NCBI RefSeq assembly: GCF_900107155.1
Contig: NZ_FNOX01000004.1
Coordinates: 248,001 to 312,000, forward strand
DNA length: 64,000 nucleotides
Reading direction: 5' to 3'
Source of the DNA: Pseudomonas salomonii
GTDB lineage: Bacteria; Pseudomonadota; Gammaproteobacteria; Pseudomonadales; Pseudomonadaceae
Shown: one piece after another, positions 29,730-39,128 of the stretch
Layout: each line of letters begins with the position of its first letter
Position numbering within the stretch: the stretch's first letter is position 1
Program-made: the position numbers and the translations under genes
Notes under the pieces: generated by a model
Seen by the model: only the letters and a program-made list of their open reading frames with translations
The model's database searches: none
What the model was told of the DNA's origin: nothing

Positions 29730-30020
29730 GTTCAGCCAGCCTCCGGCTGATTGGCCATTGCACTGATGAGATTGCCACATCAGAAACCACTCACCGCCCA
29801 CCACCATAAAACCAAAGAACCACACCACAAAACCGAGGGTCAGGCTGGCGGTTGCGCCTGCCTTGGCGCGGTTGAAATCGGCGCCGACTGCGTGCCGCGC
29901 GCGCCACAGTGACAGCAGCACAGCGGTGAGCGCTTCGCCGAAGATGATCAGCACATAGGCCGCGTGCCACATCCACGGCGTCGTGATCAGACTTTTTCCA
30001 GTGATCCGGTGAGTAGGCAC
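29727..30020 (-). pseudogene. N-terminally truncated DUF2165 membrane protein
   Basis: The 97 residues match the C-terminal two-thirds of DUF2165 proteins: HAAYVLIIFGEALTAVLL, then FNRAKAGATASLTLGFVVWF and GGEWFLMWQS near the end. Family members are about 150-170 residues and begin with an additional membrane helix; that part is missing, and nothing like it was found upstream in any frame. The only start is a GTG at 30018-30020 with no good ribosome site. The stop codon is formed by a repeat element. It is most likely a remnant left when the adjacent VgrG module arrived. Confidence 0.7.
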
Positions 30021-30175
30021 TTTACGCTAGCACGGCTTTGGCGTGCCTTCTCCGCCAGCTACATGAAGAATCCGGCACCCAGGTTGTAGGAGCTTACTGA
30101 TTTGCCTGTGGTGCGCTCTGGTGGGTGAAAAGCTGGTGCAGAATCGCTCACCCACTCCTCGCAGAGAAACACCGG

Positions 30176-32179
30176 ATGTTCGCTCCTGCCAACGAAAGCG
30201 CGTTTACCCTGGCCCTCGATGGGAAACCCAGTGATCTAAAAATCTATGGGTTCTCCGGGAGTGAATTTCTTAGCCTGCCCTTTAGCTTTGATCTTGAACT
30301 GGTCAGCGAACAAGCCGATCTTGACCTTGAAAGTCTGATGCACCGTCAGGCTTTCCTGGGGTTTGACGCTGATGGCCACGGTATTCACGGCCTGGTGCAT
30401 AAGGTGGCCCAGGGCGATACGGGCAAGCGCCTTACCCGTTACCAGATCACCTTGGTGCCGCAGTTGGCTTATCTGCATCACAGTACGCACCAGCGGATTT
30501 TCCAGAAACAGACTGTGCCCAAGATCATTGCGCAAGTGTTGGAAGCCCAGGCGATCCAGGCTGACACCTTCGCGTTTCAACTGAGCGGCAAGTACCCCGA
30601 ACGTGAGTACTGTGTTCAGTTCGGTGAAACCGACCTTGAGTTCATTCAACGCTTGTGTGACGAGTCGGGCATTCACTACCACTTCCAGCACAGCCCCGAG
30701 CGTCACCTGCTGGTGTTCGGCGACGACCAGAGTGTCTTCATCCAGCAGGATCAAACCACCCCTTACTCGCCCGGTACCGGGATGGTTGCCGATACGCCGG
30801 CGATCAAGCGCTTTACCCTGGCATTGGAAACCAGCACGACCGGTGTCGATCTGCGCGACTACGATTTCAAGAAGCCGAGACTTCTATTGGAAAGCGCAGC
30901 ATCCGGCGAGCAAGGCCCCGCCCTGTGTGAGCAGCTCTACCCCGGTTACTTCACGGATCGCGAGCATGGCAAGTACCAGGCGCAGCGACGGTTGGAACGT
31001 CATCGCAGCGATTATCGAAAAGCCAGCGGTTTCAGCGACCAACCGGCGTTGGTCACCGGGCAGTTCCTGAAGATGACCGGTCACCCTCGTCAGGAATGGA
31101 ATGATTTGTGGCTGGTCACCCATGTGCACCATGTGGGGCATCAGCCTCAAGTATTGGAGGAGTCAGCCCCTGGCGATGAATCGCATCAGGGCTACAACAA
31201 CGATTTTCATGCAACACCTTGGGACGTGCCGTTTCGATCGCCGCTGATCCTGTCCCGCCCGCAAATATCCGGTTACCAGAACGCGGTGGTCACAGGGCCG
31301 GCAGACAGTGAGATCCACTGCGACGAATACGGTCGCGTCAAAGTGCAAATGGCCTGGGATCGCGATGGGGAGCATAACGAGCATTCCAGTTGCTGGCTGC
31401 GGGTAGCCAGCGGCTGGGCCCACGACCGTTATGGTGCGGTGCTGATCCCCAGGGTCGGCATGGAGGTGTTGGTAGGTTTCGTGAATGGCGACATAGATAT
31501 GCCGCTGGTGATGGGCTGCTTGCCCAATGCGGCAAATCCTGTGCCGCTCGACCTGCCGGCAGACAAAACCCGCAGCATCTTTCGCAGCCAAAGCAGCCCA
31601 GGTGGCGGCGGCTACAACGAGCTACGCATCGAAGACCGCAAGGGCGCCGAGGAAATCTATCTGCGCGCCCAGCGGGACTGGACCGAACATGTGTTGCATG
31701 ACCAGCAGGTACAGGTCGATAACCAGCGGCAGGTGAAGGTGGGCGGCGAATCCCGCCATGAGCTGCTGGGTGAAGAGCAGCGCATCACCCATGGCAATCG
31801 CCTGACTGAACTCAAGCAGGATGATCATCTGGTCGTCGGTGGCTCGCAGCAGGTGCGGGCCGGGCGGACCATCCAGATCGGCGCCGGGCACAGCGTGGTC
31901 ATCGATGCGGGCGCCAGCGTGACCATCCAGGCCGGAGGGCAATCGATCACACTGTCGGCCGCCGGGATTTTCAGCAGTGTGCCGATTCAGGTTGGCGGTG
32001 CGCCCGCTGCCGTGCCGATGCCGTTGATGCCGGGTGTCACCGATAAGTTGTCAGCGGCTGTTGCTGCACCACTCAGTGGCGTACAGGTTGCCAGCCTCAA
32101 GCGCAGTGCGCCGTTTTGCGAAGAGTGTGAGCGCTGCAAGAACGGCCAGTGTGATATCCCGGAACACTCTCACCCTTAA
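30176..32179 (+). CDS. vgrG: Type VI secretion spike protein VgrG
   Basis: The 667-residue protein has the VgrG layout. The gp27-like base spans about 5-380, including RYQITLVPQLAYL and FGETDLEFIQRLCDESGIHY. A gp5 OB fold contains DEYGRVKVQMAWDRDGEHN and SCWLRVASGWA. A needle follows, made of regular repeats such as GGSQQVRAGRTIQIGAGHSV. The tail is short with four cysteines (CEECERCKNGQC). No toxin domain is fused. The ATG at 30176 starts MFAPANES. No other type VI structural genes are nearby, so it is an orphan spike, followed directly by a DUF4123 adaptor gene. Confidence 0.95.
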   Translation: MFAPANESAFTLALDGKPSDLKIYGFSGSEFLSLPFSFDLELVSEQADLDLESLMHRQAFLGFDADGHGIHGLVHKVAQGDTGKRLTRYQITLVPQLAYLHHSTHQRIFQKQTVPKIIAQVLEAQAIQADTFAFQLSGKYPEREYCVQFGETDLEFIQRLCDESGIHYHFQHSPERHLLVFGDDQSVFIQQDQTTPYSPGTGMVADTPAIKRFTLALETSTTGVDLRDYDFKKPRLLLESAASGEQGPALCEQLYPGYFTDREHGKYQAQRRLERHRSDYRKASGFSDQPALVTGQFLKMTGHPRQEWNDLWLVTHVHHVGHQPQVLEESAPGDESHQGYNNDFHATPWDVPFRSPLILSRPQISGYQNAVVTGPADSEIHCDEYGRVKVQMAWDRDGEHNEHSSCWLRVASGWAHDRYGAVLIPRVGMEVLVGFVNGDIDMPLVMGCLPNAANPVPLDLPADKTRSIFRSQSSPGGGGYNELRIEDRKGAEEIYLRAQRDWTEHVLHDQQVQVDNQRQVKVGGESRHELLGEEQRITHGNRLTELKQDDHLVVGGSQQVRAGRTIQIGAGHSVVIDAGASVTIQAGGQSITLSAAGIFSSVPIQVGGAPAAVPMPLMPGVTDKLSAAVAAPLSGVQVASLKRSAPFCEECERCKNGQCDIPEHSHP

Positions 32180-32920
32180 ATGGAATTTATCCCGATGTCT
32201 CAGCCCATGGTTCCCGGCGCCTGGCTTGCACAGTGGCCGCTACAACCCGAAGAGCAGCTCTACGCGGTGTTGGGCAGCGCCAGCGAAGCCAGGCCGCTTA
32301 ATGCATGGCAAACCCTGGCGCCGGGGAAATTGCCGCATTCGATATGGGCCGGTACGGCTTACGCCGATTGGGTCGAAGTCATGCCTTATGTGGGCATTGT
32401 TGAGCCGGGCAGTGCCTTCCTTGATTGGGTCGCCAGCACCGAGGCAACGGACTGGGGTTGGCTCGCGGTCTCGTCCAGCCCGCCGGAGAAGGTGACTGCG
32501 CACCTGCAAGGCTTGACCAAAGTGTTGTTGCCGGATGAGCAGGCGGTGTTTTTGCGTTTTTGGGATGGCGCTCACTGGCTGCCCATTTTGCAGAAGCTGG
32601 GCGACGAGGCCGCACGCGTGTTGCCGGTGTTTCAGCGCTACCTGATCAATGGCCAGCCGCTGGCCGTCAGCACCGGCCCGGCCACGGCAGCCAAGGCCAG
32701 CCCATGGTGGCAAGTGCCGGCGTCGCTGCTTGAGCACTTGGCCGAGCACTCGCCCCAGGTGCTGATCGGCAACCTGCTGCAATGGCTCGAAGAACAACGC
32801 CCGGACCTCTACACCGCGTTTACGCCTGCGACCTTGCAGCACAAGGTCGCCTACTTTTCGCGCAGGCCCGGCGTCAGCCCTCAAGCGCTGGCGGGTTATT
32901 TGGCTTCAGAGTTGCGTTGA
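32180..32920 (+). CDS. DUF4123 type VI effector adaptor (Tap-like)
   Basis: The 246-residue protein fits DUF4123 chaperone/adaptors that load cargo on a cognate VgrG: QLYAVLGSASEARPLNAWQT near the start, DWVASTEATDWGWL in the middle and FLRFWDGAHWLPIL after. The ATG follows the vgrG stop without a gap; a second ATG at 32195 is possible. The gene that usually comes next, an effector, is absent. Instead the stop overlaps the convergent metY by 15 bases. Confidence 0.87.
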   Translation: MEFIPMSQPMVPGAWLAQWPLQPEEQLYAVLGSASEARPLNAWQTLAPGKLPHSIWAGTAYADWVEVMPYVGIVEPGSAFLDWVASTEATDWGWLAVSSSPPEKVTAHLQGLTKVLLPDEQAVFLRFWDGAHWLPILQKLGDEAARVLPVFQRYLINGQPLAVSTGPATAAKASPWWQVPASLLEHLAEHSPQVLIGNLLQWLEEQRPDLYTAFTPATLQHKVAYFSRRPGVSPQALAGYLASELR

Positions 32921-34183
32921 GGCCAGGGCCTGTTGCAGGTCCTCGATCAGGTCTTCAATCGCCTCAATGCCGACCGACAGGCGAATCATCTCCGGCTTCA
33001 CGCCGGCCTTGGCCTGTTCCTGCTCGTTCATTTGCCGGTGAGTGGTGGATGCGGGGTGGCAGGCCAGGGATTTGGCATCGCCAATATTCACCAACCGCTT
33101 GAAGATTTGCAGCGCATCGTAGAAACGCACGCCCGCGTCATAGCCGCCCTTCAAGCCGAATGACAGGATCGCCGAGGGTTTGCCCTGCATGTATTTCTGC
33201 GCCAGGGCGTGGTGCGGGTGGTCCGGCAACCCGGCGTAGCTGACCCATTCCACCTCGGCGTGGCCTTGCAGGAATTGCGCAACCTTCAGCGCGTTTTCGG
33301 TATGGCGTTCCATGCGCAAGGCCAGGGTTTCCAGGCCTTGCAGCAACAGAAATGCATTCATCGGCGCCAGCGCAGCCCCGGTGTTGCGCAACGGCACGGT
33401 GCGGGCGCGGGCAATGAAGGCGGCGGGGCCGAACTTTTCCGTGTAAACCACCCCGTGATAGGCCGGCTCCGGTTGGTTGAGGCCGGGGAATTTTTCCGGG
33501 TATCGGGTCCAGGGGAAGGTGCCGCTGTCGACGATGACACCGCCCAGGGAGTTGCCATGGCCGCCCACGTATTTGGTGACCGAGTGCACCACGATGTCGG
33601 CGCCGAACTGAATCGGCTTGCACAGGATCGGCGTGGCCACGGTGTTATCCACCATCAGTGGTACGCCGCGCCCATGGGCGACATCAGCCAGGGCTTGAAT
33701 GTCGATGATATTGCCCGCGGGGTTGCCGATGCTTTCGCAGTAGACCAGCTTGGTGTTGTCGTCGATCAGTTCGGCGATGGCCTGGGCAGAGTCGTCGCGG
33801 GCGAAGCGCACGTCGACGCCAAAGCTTGGCAGCAGGTGGGCGAACAAGGTGTAGGTGCCGCCGTAAAGCTGGGGCGTGGTGACGATATTGTCACCGGCAC
33901 GGGTCAGGGTCTGGATTGCATAGTGGATTGCCGCGCTACCTGCCGATACGGCCAGGGCGGCGATACCGCCTTCAAGGGCGGCAATGCGCTGCTCCAGCAC
34001 GTCGTTGGTGGGGTTCATGATGCGTGTGTAGATGTTGCCGGGCACGTCCAGGTTGAACAGGTCGGCGCCATGCTGGGCATTATCGAACTCGAAGGCGACG
34101 TTCTGGTAGATCGGCACGGCGACGGCCTTGGTGGTCGGGTCCGACTTGAAGCCGTGGTGCAATGCAATGGTGGCGTCTTTCAT
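32906..34183 (-). CDS. metY: O-acetylhomoserine sulfhydrylase MetY
   Basis: The 425-residue PLP enzyme of the Cys/Met-metabolism family has YTRIMNPTNDVLEQRIAALEGG near the start, SVTKYVGGHGNSLGG with the PLP lysine in the middle and the MetY-type insert GLNQPEPAYHG. It makes homocysteine from O-acetylhomoserine and sulfide. The length agrees with MetY rather than the shorter MetB/MetZ. AAGGAGG lies 10 bases before the ATG, a near-perfect ribosome site. A REP pair lies upstream. Confidence 0.93.
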   Translation of the reverse strand: MKDATIALHHGFKSDPTTKAVAVPIYQNVAFEFDNAQHGADLFNLDVPGNIYTRIMNPTNDVLEQRIAALEGGIAALAVSAGSAAIHYAIQTLTRAGDNIVTTPQLYGGTYTLFAHLLPSFGVDVRFARDDSAQAIAELIDDNTKLVYCESIGNPAGNIIDIQALADVAHGRGVPLMVDNTVATPILCKPIQFGADIVVHSVTKYVGGHGNSLGGVIVDSGTFPWTRYPEKFPGLNQPEPAYHGVVYTEKFGPAAFIARARTVPLRNTGAALAPMNAFLLLQGLETLALRMERHTENALKVAQFLQGHAEVEWVSYAGLPDHPHHALAQKYMQGKPSAILSFGLKGGYDAGVRFYDALQIFKRLVNIGDAKSLACHPASTTHRQMNEQEQAKAGVKPEMIRLSVGIEAIEDLIEDLQQALASTQL

Positions 34184-34228
34184 GATGCGGGTTGACCTCC
34201 TTGGATTCCAGAGTTGCCCCCAGACAAT

Positions 34229-34313
34229 GTGGGAGCTGGCTTGCCTGCGATAGCATCACCGCGGTGTACGGGTAATACCGCGGCGATGCCATCGCAGGCA
34301 AGCCAGCTCCCAC
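34229..34313. repeat. REP pair
   Basis: Inward-facing units GTGGGAGCTGGCTTGCC and GGCAAGCCAGCTCCCAC enclose a smaller palindrome (CCGCGGT with ACCGCGG). The pair lies between divergent metY and rlmJ, upstream of both. Confidence 0.92.
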
Positions 34314-34433
34314 AGCCGGCATAGATTGTTTTCGGCAGTGCGTCTGCCTTTGCGACATAAGCGCCACCCGACACGCAGCCCTGCACCTTTGCTTGCGTAG
34401 AAGGTAAACTTCGCCCCCTGCGCAGGAGCAACC

Positions 34434-35270
34434 ATGAATTATCGTCACGCCTTTCACGCCGGCAACCACGCCGATGTCTTTAAACACCTGACCCTGACCC
34501 GCCTCATCGCCCTGATGTCGCGCAAGGAACAGCCGTTCGCCTATCTCGACACCCACGCCGGGATTGGGCTGTACGACTTGCAGGGCGACCAGGCCAACCG
34601 CACCGGCGAATACCTGGAAGGCATTGCACGCCTGTGGGGCGAGAGCGACCTGCCGCCACTCACCGCCGACTACATGCGTGTGCTGCACGAGATGAACCCG
34701 GACGGCCAGTTGCGCTACTACCCAGGCTCCCCGGAGCTGGCGCGCCGCCTCACGCGGCCCCAGGACCGTGTGTTGCTCAATGAGAAGCACCCGGAAGACG
34801 GCGTGCTGCTCAAGGACAACATGAAGGGTGATCGCCGGGTCAAAGTGCACTTGGGCGAAGGCTGGCACGTGCCGCGTGCCTTGCTGCCGGTGCCGGAAAA
34901 ACGCGCGTTGATGCTGATTGATCCGCCGTTTGAACAGCTCGATGAAATGCAGCGCTGCGCGGCGTCCCTCAAGGAAGCGGTCAGCCGTATGCGCCAGACG
35001 GTCGCGGCGATCTGGTACCCGGTGAAAGACCAGCGCATGCTGCGGCGTTTCTACCAGGACCTGGCCGGCACCGGCGCGCCGAAGCTGCTGCGTGTGGAAT
35101 TGCTGGTGCATCCGTTGGATACGCCCAACACCCTGACCGGCTCGGGCCTGGCGATTGCCAACCCGCCGTGGGGCCTGGAGGAGGAGCTGCGTGAGCTGCT
35201 GCCGTGGCTGTCCAAAAAACTTGGCCAGACCCAGGGTGGGTGGCAAATGGATTGGCTCATCGCTGAGTAA
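34434..35270 (+). CDS. rlmJ: 23S rRNA A2030 N6-methyltransferase RlmJ
   Basis: The 278-residue methyltransferase begins MNYRHAFHAGNHADVFKHLT, the conserved RlmJ (YhiR/ComJ) start. It has YLDTHAGIGLYDL for S-adenosylmethionine binding and the catalytic LIDPPFEQ motif. It methylates adenine 2030 of 23S rRNA; older annotation links the family to DNA use as nutrient. CAGGAG lies 7 bases before the ATG. It is monocistronic and followed by a repeat. Confidence 0.94.
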   Translation: MNYRHAFHAGNHADVFKHLTLTRLIALMSRKEQPFAYLDTHAGIGLYDLQGDQANRTGEYLEGIARLWGESDLPPLTADYMRVLHEMNPDGQLRYYPGSPELARRLTRPQDRVLLNEKHPEDGVLLKDNMKGDRRVKVHLGEGWHVPRALLPVPEKRALMLIDPPFEQLDEMQRCAASLKEAVSRMRQTVAAIWYPVKDQRMLRRFYQDLAGTGAPKLLRVELLVHPLDTPNTLTGSGLAIANPPWGLEEELRELLPWLSKKLGQTQGGWQMDWLIAE

Positions 35271-35280
35271 TCAGGAGGCT

Positions 35281-35392
35281 GATCGTTCCCACGCTCTGCG
35301 TGGGAATGCATCTTGTGACGCTCCGCGTCACGCCTCAAGAGCGGACGCAGAGCGTCCCTGTCGGCATTCCCACGCGGAGCGTGGGAACGATC
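35281..35392. repeat. Full copy of the GATCGTTCCCACGC repeat
   Basis: Both outer arms and both inner palindromes are present. The copy separates the convergent rlmJ and msrA genes and sits 10 and 16 bases from their stop codons. Confidence 0.92.
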
Positions 35393-35408
35393 ATCATCGG
35401 TCTTGCCC

Positions 35409-36056
35409 TTAGATAGGGCAGGTCACGCCGGTACCGCCGATGCCGCAATAGCCTTGCGGATTCTTCGCCAGGTATTGCTGGTGGTATGCCTCGGCGAAAT
35501 ACACCGTCGGGGCTTCTTCGATTTCTGTGGTGATCACACCCAGGCCCGCCTTGGACAATTGAGCCTGATAGGCATCGGCGCTGGCCTTGGCCGCCTCCAG
35601 ATGCTCAGGTTTCACCGCGTAGATCACCGAGCGGTATTGGGTGCCGATGTCGTTGCCCTGGCGCATGCCCTGGGTGGGGTTGTGCAATTCCCAGAACATT
35701 TTCAGCAGTTCTTCATAGCTGATCTTGTCCTGGTCAAACACAACCAATACCACTTCGCTGTGGCCGGTCAGGCCCGAGCAGACTTCTTCGTACGTCGGGT
35801 TCGGCGTGTAACCGCCGGCGTAACCGACCACGGTGCTGACCACGCCGTCGCGCTGCCAGAACCGTCGTTCGGCACCCCAGAAGCACCCGAGGCCGAAGAT
35901 CGCGAACTCTACGTTGTCGACAAAGGGGCCGAGCAGCGGGTTGCCGTTGACGAAGTGAGTTTCCGGCAGGTTCATCGGCGTTTCACGGCCAGGCAAAGCT
36001 TGTTCTTGAGTCGGCAGCACGTTTTTGTTCACCAGAATTTCCGAGCGCAAGACCAT
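35409..36056 (-). CDS. msrA: Peptide methionine sulfoxide reductase MsrA
   Basis: The 215-residue enzyme carries [12 protein letters not shown] with the catalytic Cys near residue 58, the recycling cysteines in [12 protein letters not shown] at the C-terminus, and [18 protein letters not shown] between. It reduces the S epimer of methionine sulfoxide with thioredoxin. The long N-terminal arm ([12 protein letters not shown]...) is the normal start in Pseudomonas. Its position beside dipA and aceF is conserved in P. aeruginosa. Confidence 0.95.
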   Translation of the reverse strand: MVLRSEILVNKNVLPTQEQALPGRETPMNLPETHFVNGNPLLGPFVDNVEFAIFGLGCFWGAERRFWQRDGVVSTVVGYAGGYTPNPTYEEVCSGLTGHSEVVLVVFDQDKISYEELLKMFWELHNPTQGMRQGNDIGTQYRSVIYAVKPEHLEAAKASADAYQAQLSKAGLGVITTEIEEAPTVYFAEAYHQQYLAKNPQGYCGIGGTGVTCPI

Positions 36057-36128
36057 GATCAGTCCTCTCAGTCAGATTGAGTTATGTATTAAGACAGACA
36101 GCCAGTGTGCCCGAGTGTTACAGCGCTG

Positions 36129-38822
36129 TCAGGCGATTGGCCCGCGCGGGTAGCGTTTAAGCTTTTCCAACAGCTCTGCGCCGGGGATCGGCCGGTCGAA
36201 CAGGTAGCCCTGGCCTACATCGCAGCGGTGGCGGCGCAGGAACGCCAGCTGTTCGGCCGTCTCGATGCCCTCGGCCACCACCTTGAGCTTGAGGTTGTGG
36301 GCCATGGCGATAACCGCCGAGGTGATTTCCATGTCGTCCTGGTTGTCCGGGATTTCATGGATAAAGCTGCGATCGATCTTGATGATGTCGATGGGGAATT
36401 TTTTCAGGTAGCTCAGCGACGAGTAGCCGGTGCCGAAGTCGTCCATGGCCAGGGTCAGGCCGAAGCTCTTGAGCTGGTCCAGTTGCAGGCGCGTGTCTTC
36501 GGTGGCTTCCAGCAGCAAACCCTCGGTCAGCTCCAGCTCCAGCAGGTTGGCCGGCAGTTGCTCTTCCTTGAGGATGGTGGCAATCGACGCCACCAGGTCC
36601 GGGTCGGAGAACTGCTTGGGCGACAGGTTGATCGCCACCTGCAGATTACCCATGCCGCCTGCGCTCAATTGTTTGCTCATGCGGCAGGCCTGGCGCGCGA
36701 TCCATTTGCCGATGGGGATGATCAGCCCGGTTTCTTCGGCCACGCTGATGAACTGGTCGGGGCGGATCATGCCCTTTTCCGGGTGGTTCCAGCGCAACAG
36801 TGCTTCCATGCCCAGCAAGCGGCCGCTGCGCAGGCACAGCTTGGGCTGGTAGAACACGTCCAGCTCGTTTTGGGTCAGGGCGCGGCGCAGGTTGTTTTCC
36901 ACGAACAGCTTGTAGCTGGCTTCGGTGTTCAACGCCTCGGTGAAGACCTGCACCTGATGCTTGCCGTTGGCCTTGGCCTTGTGCAGCGCCAAGCCTGCGT
37001 TACGCATCAGGGTTTGCGGGTCGCGGCCGTGCAGCGGCGCGCAGGCCAGGCCCACGGAGCCGGTGACGCTGATCAGCTGGTTGTCGACAAACATCGGCTT
37101 GTCGAGGGTGGTCAGCAATTGGCTGGCCACCTGTTGGCCGGTCTCAAGGTCGGTGTCGTCCAGCAGTACCGCGAACTCGTTACTGGCAAAACGCGCCAGG
37201 CTGCCGCCGGCACTCAGGCTGTTGCGCAGGCGCCGGGCCAGGCTGATCAGCAGCTTGTCGCCGGTCTGGTGGCCGAGGCTGTCGTTGATCCGCTTGAAGT
37301 TGTCGATGTCCACCAGCAGCAGGCTGATCGGGCTGTCGCTGTCGCGGGCGAAGCGCTCATCAAGGTTGCGGATAAACGCCGGGCGGTTGCCCAGGTTGGT
37401 CAGGTTGTCGGTGTAGGCCAGGCGCTCGATACGCTGCTGCGCGAGCTTGGTCTGGGTGATGTCTTCGTAGATGCCGATGTAGTGGGTCAACTCACGGTTG
37501 TCGCCATACACCTTGGAGATCGACAGCTGGCCCCAATAGGGTTCCAGGTTTTTGCGCCGGCTCTTGAATTCACCTTGCCAGCTGTTGCTCTTGGCCAGGC
37601 TCGACGGTGCATCGAACAGCAGTTCGCTGAGGTTTTCCAACGCCGGCAGCTGCGCCAGGCGATGGCCGTGGACTTCTTCGGCGCTGTACTGGGTGATCGC
37701 GGTAAAGCTTGGATTGACGTACTCCACCACGCCGTCGCAATTGACCAGCAGAAAGGCGTTGGCGCTTTGCTCAACTGCGCGTTGGAACAGGTGCAAGGCG
37801 CTGGTGGCGGTGCGGCGGTTGTGGTTGTTGATCACTTGCGCGAACTGGTCCGCCAACTCGCCGGCAAAGGCGATCTCATCCGACTGCCAGGCACGCGAGC
37901 TGCCACTTTGCTCCAGGCACAACACACCGACCACCTGGCCATCCACGCGGATGCTGGCGTCGAGCATGGCGTGGACGTCCTTGGCGCGCAGGCTCTCGGC
38001 CATTTCCCGGGTGCGCGGGTCGCGCATCGCGTGGGTGGCGTCGATGGCGCGGCTCGAATGCAGGGCTTCCAGGTAGTCCGGGAAGCCGCTGGCGTCGATC
38101 GCTTCGGGCAAGTGGTACTGCTGGTCGTCGCGGTGGTAGGCCGAGATCGGCACCAGGCGCTGGCCTTCGAGGTTCCAGATGCTGGCGCAGTCGATCTGGT
38201 AGATATCGCAGGCACTGCGGGTAATCAGCTCGGCGGCTTCTTGCAGCGAATTCGGTGTGGTGTAGCGCTGGCGCGCCAGCAGCAGGATCAGCTCCTGTTG
38301 GGCGCGTACCCGTTCAAGGTGTTGCAGTTGTTCCTGCTGGGCACGCTGGTTGAGTTCCAGGGCGATCTGCAGGCGGCTGTTCTGGTTTTCCAGGTCGGCG
38401 GTCGGGGCTGCCATCGGGATTTCGCTGAACAGGCCATCGACCACCATCAGGTAGCCGCGCAACAGGTGGCGATTGTGCTGTTTATACGCCTCACCCATCT
38501 CCAGCAGGCTCAAGGGCCCATCGTTGGTGTGCAGGGTGTAGCGCACCAGGTAATGCGGGCTATGGGCCAGCTGCTGCTGGATGGTGTCATGCAGTTGATA
38601 GCGCGCCTGGGGTTCCATCAGGCTGGCGTAAGGGGTACCGATCAAGGCGCACAGTTCCACCGCCGGCAGGCCGAATTGGCGCTCGCAGTTAGGGTCCAGG
38701 TACAGCAGCGCCCAGCTTGCCTCATTAAGCCGCTCGAAACGCAGCATACCGAGGCGCGAAGGCACCGGTAATTGCGTCACTACCTCGGCCGCCATACGGG
38801 CGACATCGGGTTGGCTTTTCAT
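36129..38822 (-). CDS. dipA: Cyclic-di-GMP phosphodiesterase DipA (PAS-GAF-PAS-GGDEF-EAL)
   Basis: The 897 residues hold, in order, a PAS-like region (about 20-140), a short coiled coil, GAF (about 195-345), PAS (about 350-460), GGDEF (about 465-630) and EAL (about 645-890). The EAL domain keeps GMEALLRW and DDFGTGYSSLSYL, so it should hydrolyse cyclic-di-GMP. The GGDEF motif is degenerate (FASNEFAVLL), so cyclase activity is unlikely and a regulatory role is expected. Size, layout and position next to aceF match P. aeruginosa DipA (Pch), which promotes biofilm dispersal. Confidence 0.93.
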   Translation of the reverse strand: MKSQPDVARMAAEVVTQLPVPSRLGMLRFERLNEASWALLYLDPNCERQFGLPAVELCALIGTPYASLMEPQARYQLHDTIQQQLAHSPHYLVRYTLHTNDGPLSLLEMGEAYKQHNRHLLRGYLMVVDGLFSEIPMAAPTADLENQNSRLQIALELNQRAQQEQLQHLERVRAQQELILLLARQRYTTPNSLQEAAELITRSACDIYQIDCASIWNLEGQRLVPISAYHRDDQQYHLPEAIDASGFPDYLEALHSSRAIDATHAMRDPRTREMAESLRAKDVHAMLDASIRVDGQVVGVLCLEQSGSSRAWQSDEIAFAGELADQFAQVINNHNRRTATSALHLFQRAVEQSANAFLLVNCDGVVEYVNPSFTAITQYSAEEVHGHRLAQLPALENLSELLFDAPSSLAKSNSWQGEFKSRRKNLEPYWGQLSISKVYGDNRELTHYIGIYEDITQTKLAQQRIERLAYTDNLTNLGNRPAFIRNLDERFARDSDSPISLLLVDIDNFKRINDSLGHQTGDKLLISLARRLRNSLSAGGSLARFASNEFAVLLDDTDLETGQQVASQLLTTLDKPMFVDNQLISVTGSVGLACAPLHGRDPQTLMRNAGLALHKAKANGKHQVQVFTEALNTEASYKLFVENNLRRALTQNELDVFYQPKLCLRSGRLLGMEALLRWNHPEKGMIRPDQFISVAEETGLIIPIGKWIARQACRMSKQLSAGGMGNLQVAINLSPKQFSDPDLVASIATILKEEQLPANLLELELTEGLLLEATEDTRLQLDQLKSFGLTLAMDDFGTGYSSLSYLKKFPIDIIKIDRSFIHEIPDNQDDMEITSAVIAMAHNLKLKVVAEGIETAEQLAFLRRHRCDVGQGYLFDRPIPGAELLEKLKRYPRGPIA

Positions 38823-39029
38823 GGGGGAAACTCGCTTGGGAAGATGCGCACGGCGCCGGGCTCACGCCCTCTTTACTGTCATTTGCGGCAAGGTTGCATC
38901 ATGCAGCACGCACTGACAAGAGAGGATGAAGGCTAAGTGCTATAACCCTGTTATCGGCCGCGCGGGGGATTTCTGCAATCGGGGTGATGGAAGGTGTACA
39001 AACCTGTTTTGCGTGTTCAACGGGCGCCC
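38823..39029. other. Upstream region of dipA
   Basis: These about 200 bases lie between dipA and the aceF terminator. A 60-codon frame at 38926-39108 runs through both downstream hairpins of aceF and is not credible. No repeat, operator palindrome or RNA gene was recognised; the dipA promoter must lie here, but no clear -35/-10 pair was found. Confidence 0.5.
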
Positions 39030-39055
39030 AAAAAAAGCCCCGCCAAGTGGCGGGG
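39030..39055 (-). terminator. Rho-independent terminator of aceF
   Basis: On the minus strand CCCCGCC (39049-39055) pairs with GGCGGGG (39038-39044) around a 4-base loop, followed by seven T residues (39030-39036). Confidence 0.9.
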
Positions 39056-39094
39056 TTGAGGTACGAGCGTGGCGCTCGGAAATCGGTAGTGCCA

Positions 39095-39118
39095 GGCCTC
39101 CCCGGTGACAGGGAGGCC
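39095..39118 (-). other. GC-rich hairpin directly after aceF
   Basis: GGCCTCCC and GGGAGGCC form a perfect 8-base stem 11 bases beyond the aceF stop. There is no T tract, so it probably stabilises the 3-prime end ahead of the true terminator. Confidence 0.65.
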
Positions 39119-39128
39119 CGTTGAAGGC

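Noticed and set aside
34080..35246. 388-codon minus-strand frame across metY start, the REP pair and rlmJ
   Set aside because: It spans divergent start regions and a REP pair; its only sensible part is antisense to rlmJ.
36105..38771. 888-codon open frame on the plus strand opposite dipA
   Set aside because: It is an antisense shadow of a recognised gene in GC-rich DNA, with Gln/Ala/Val-rich composition and no domain or ribosome site.
38926..39108. Possible 60-residue gene between dipA and aceF
   Set aside because: It overlaps the aceF terminator and hairpin and has no family resemblance.
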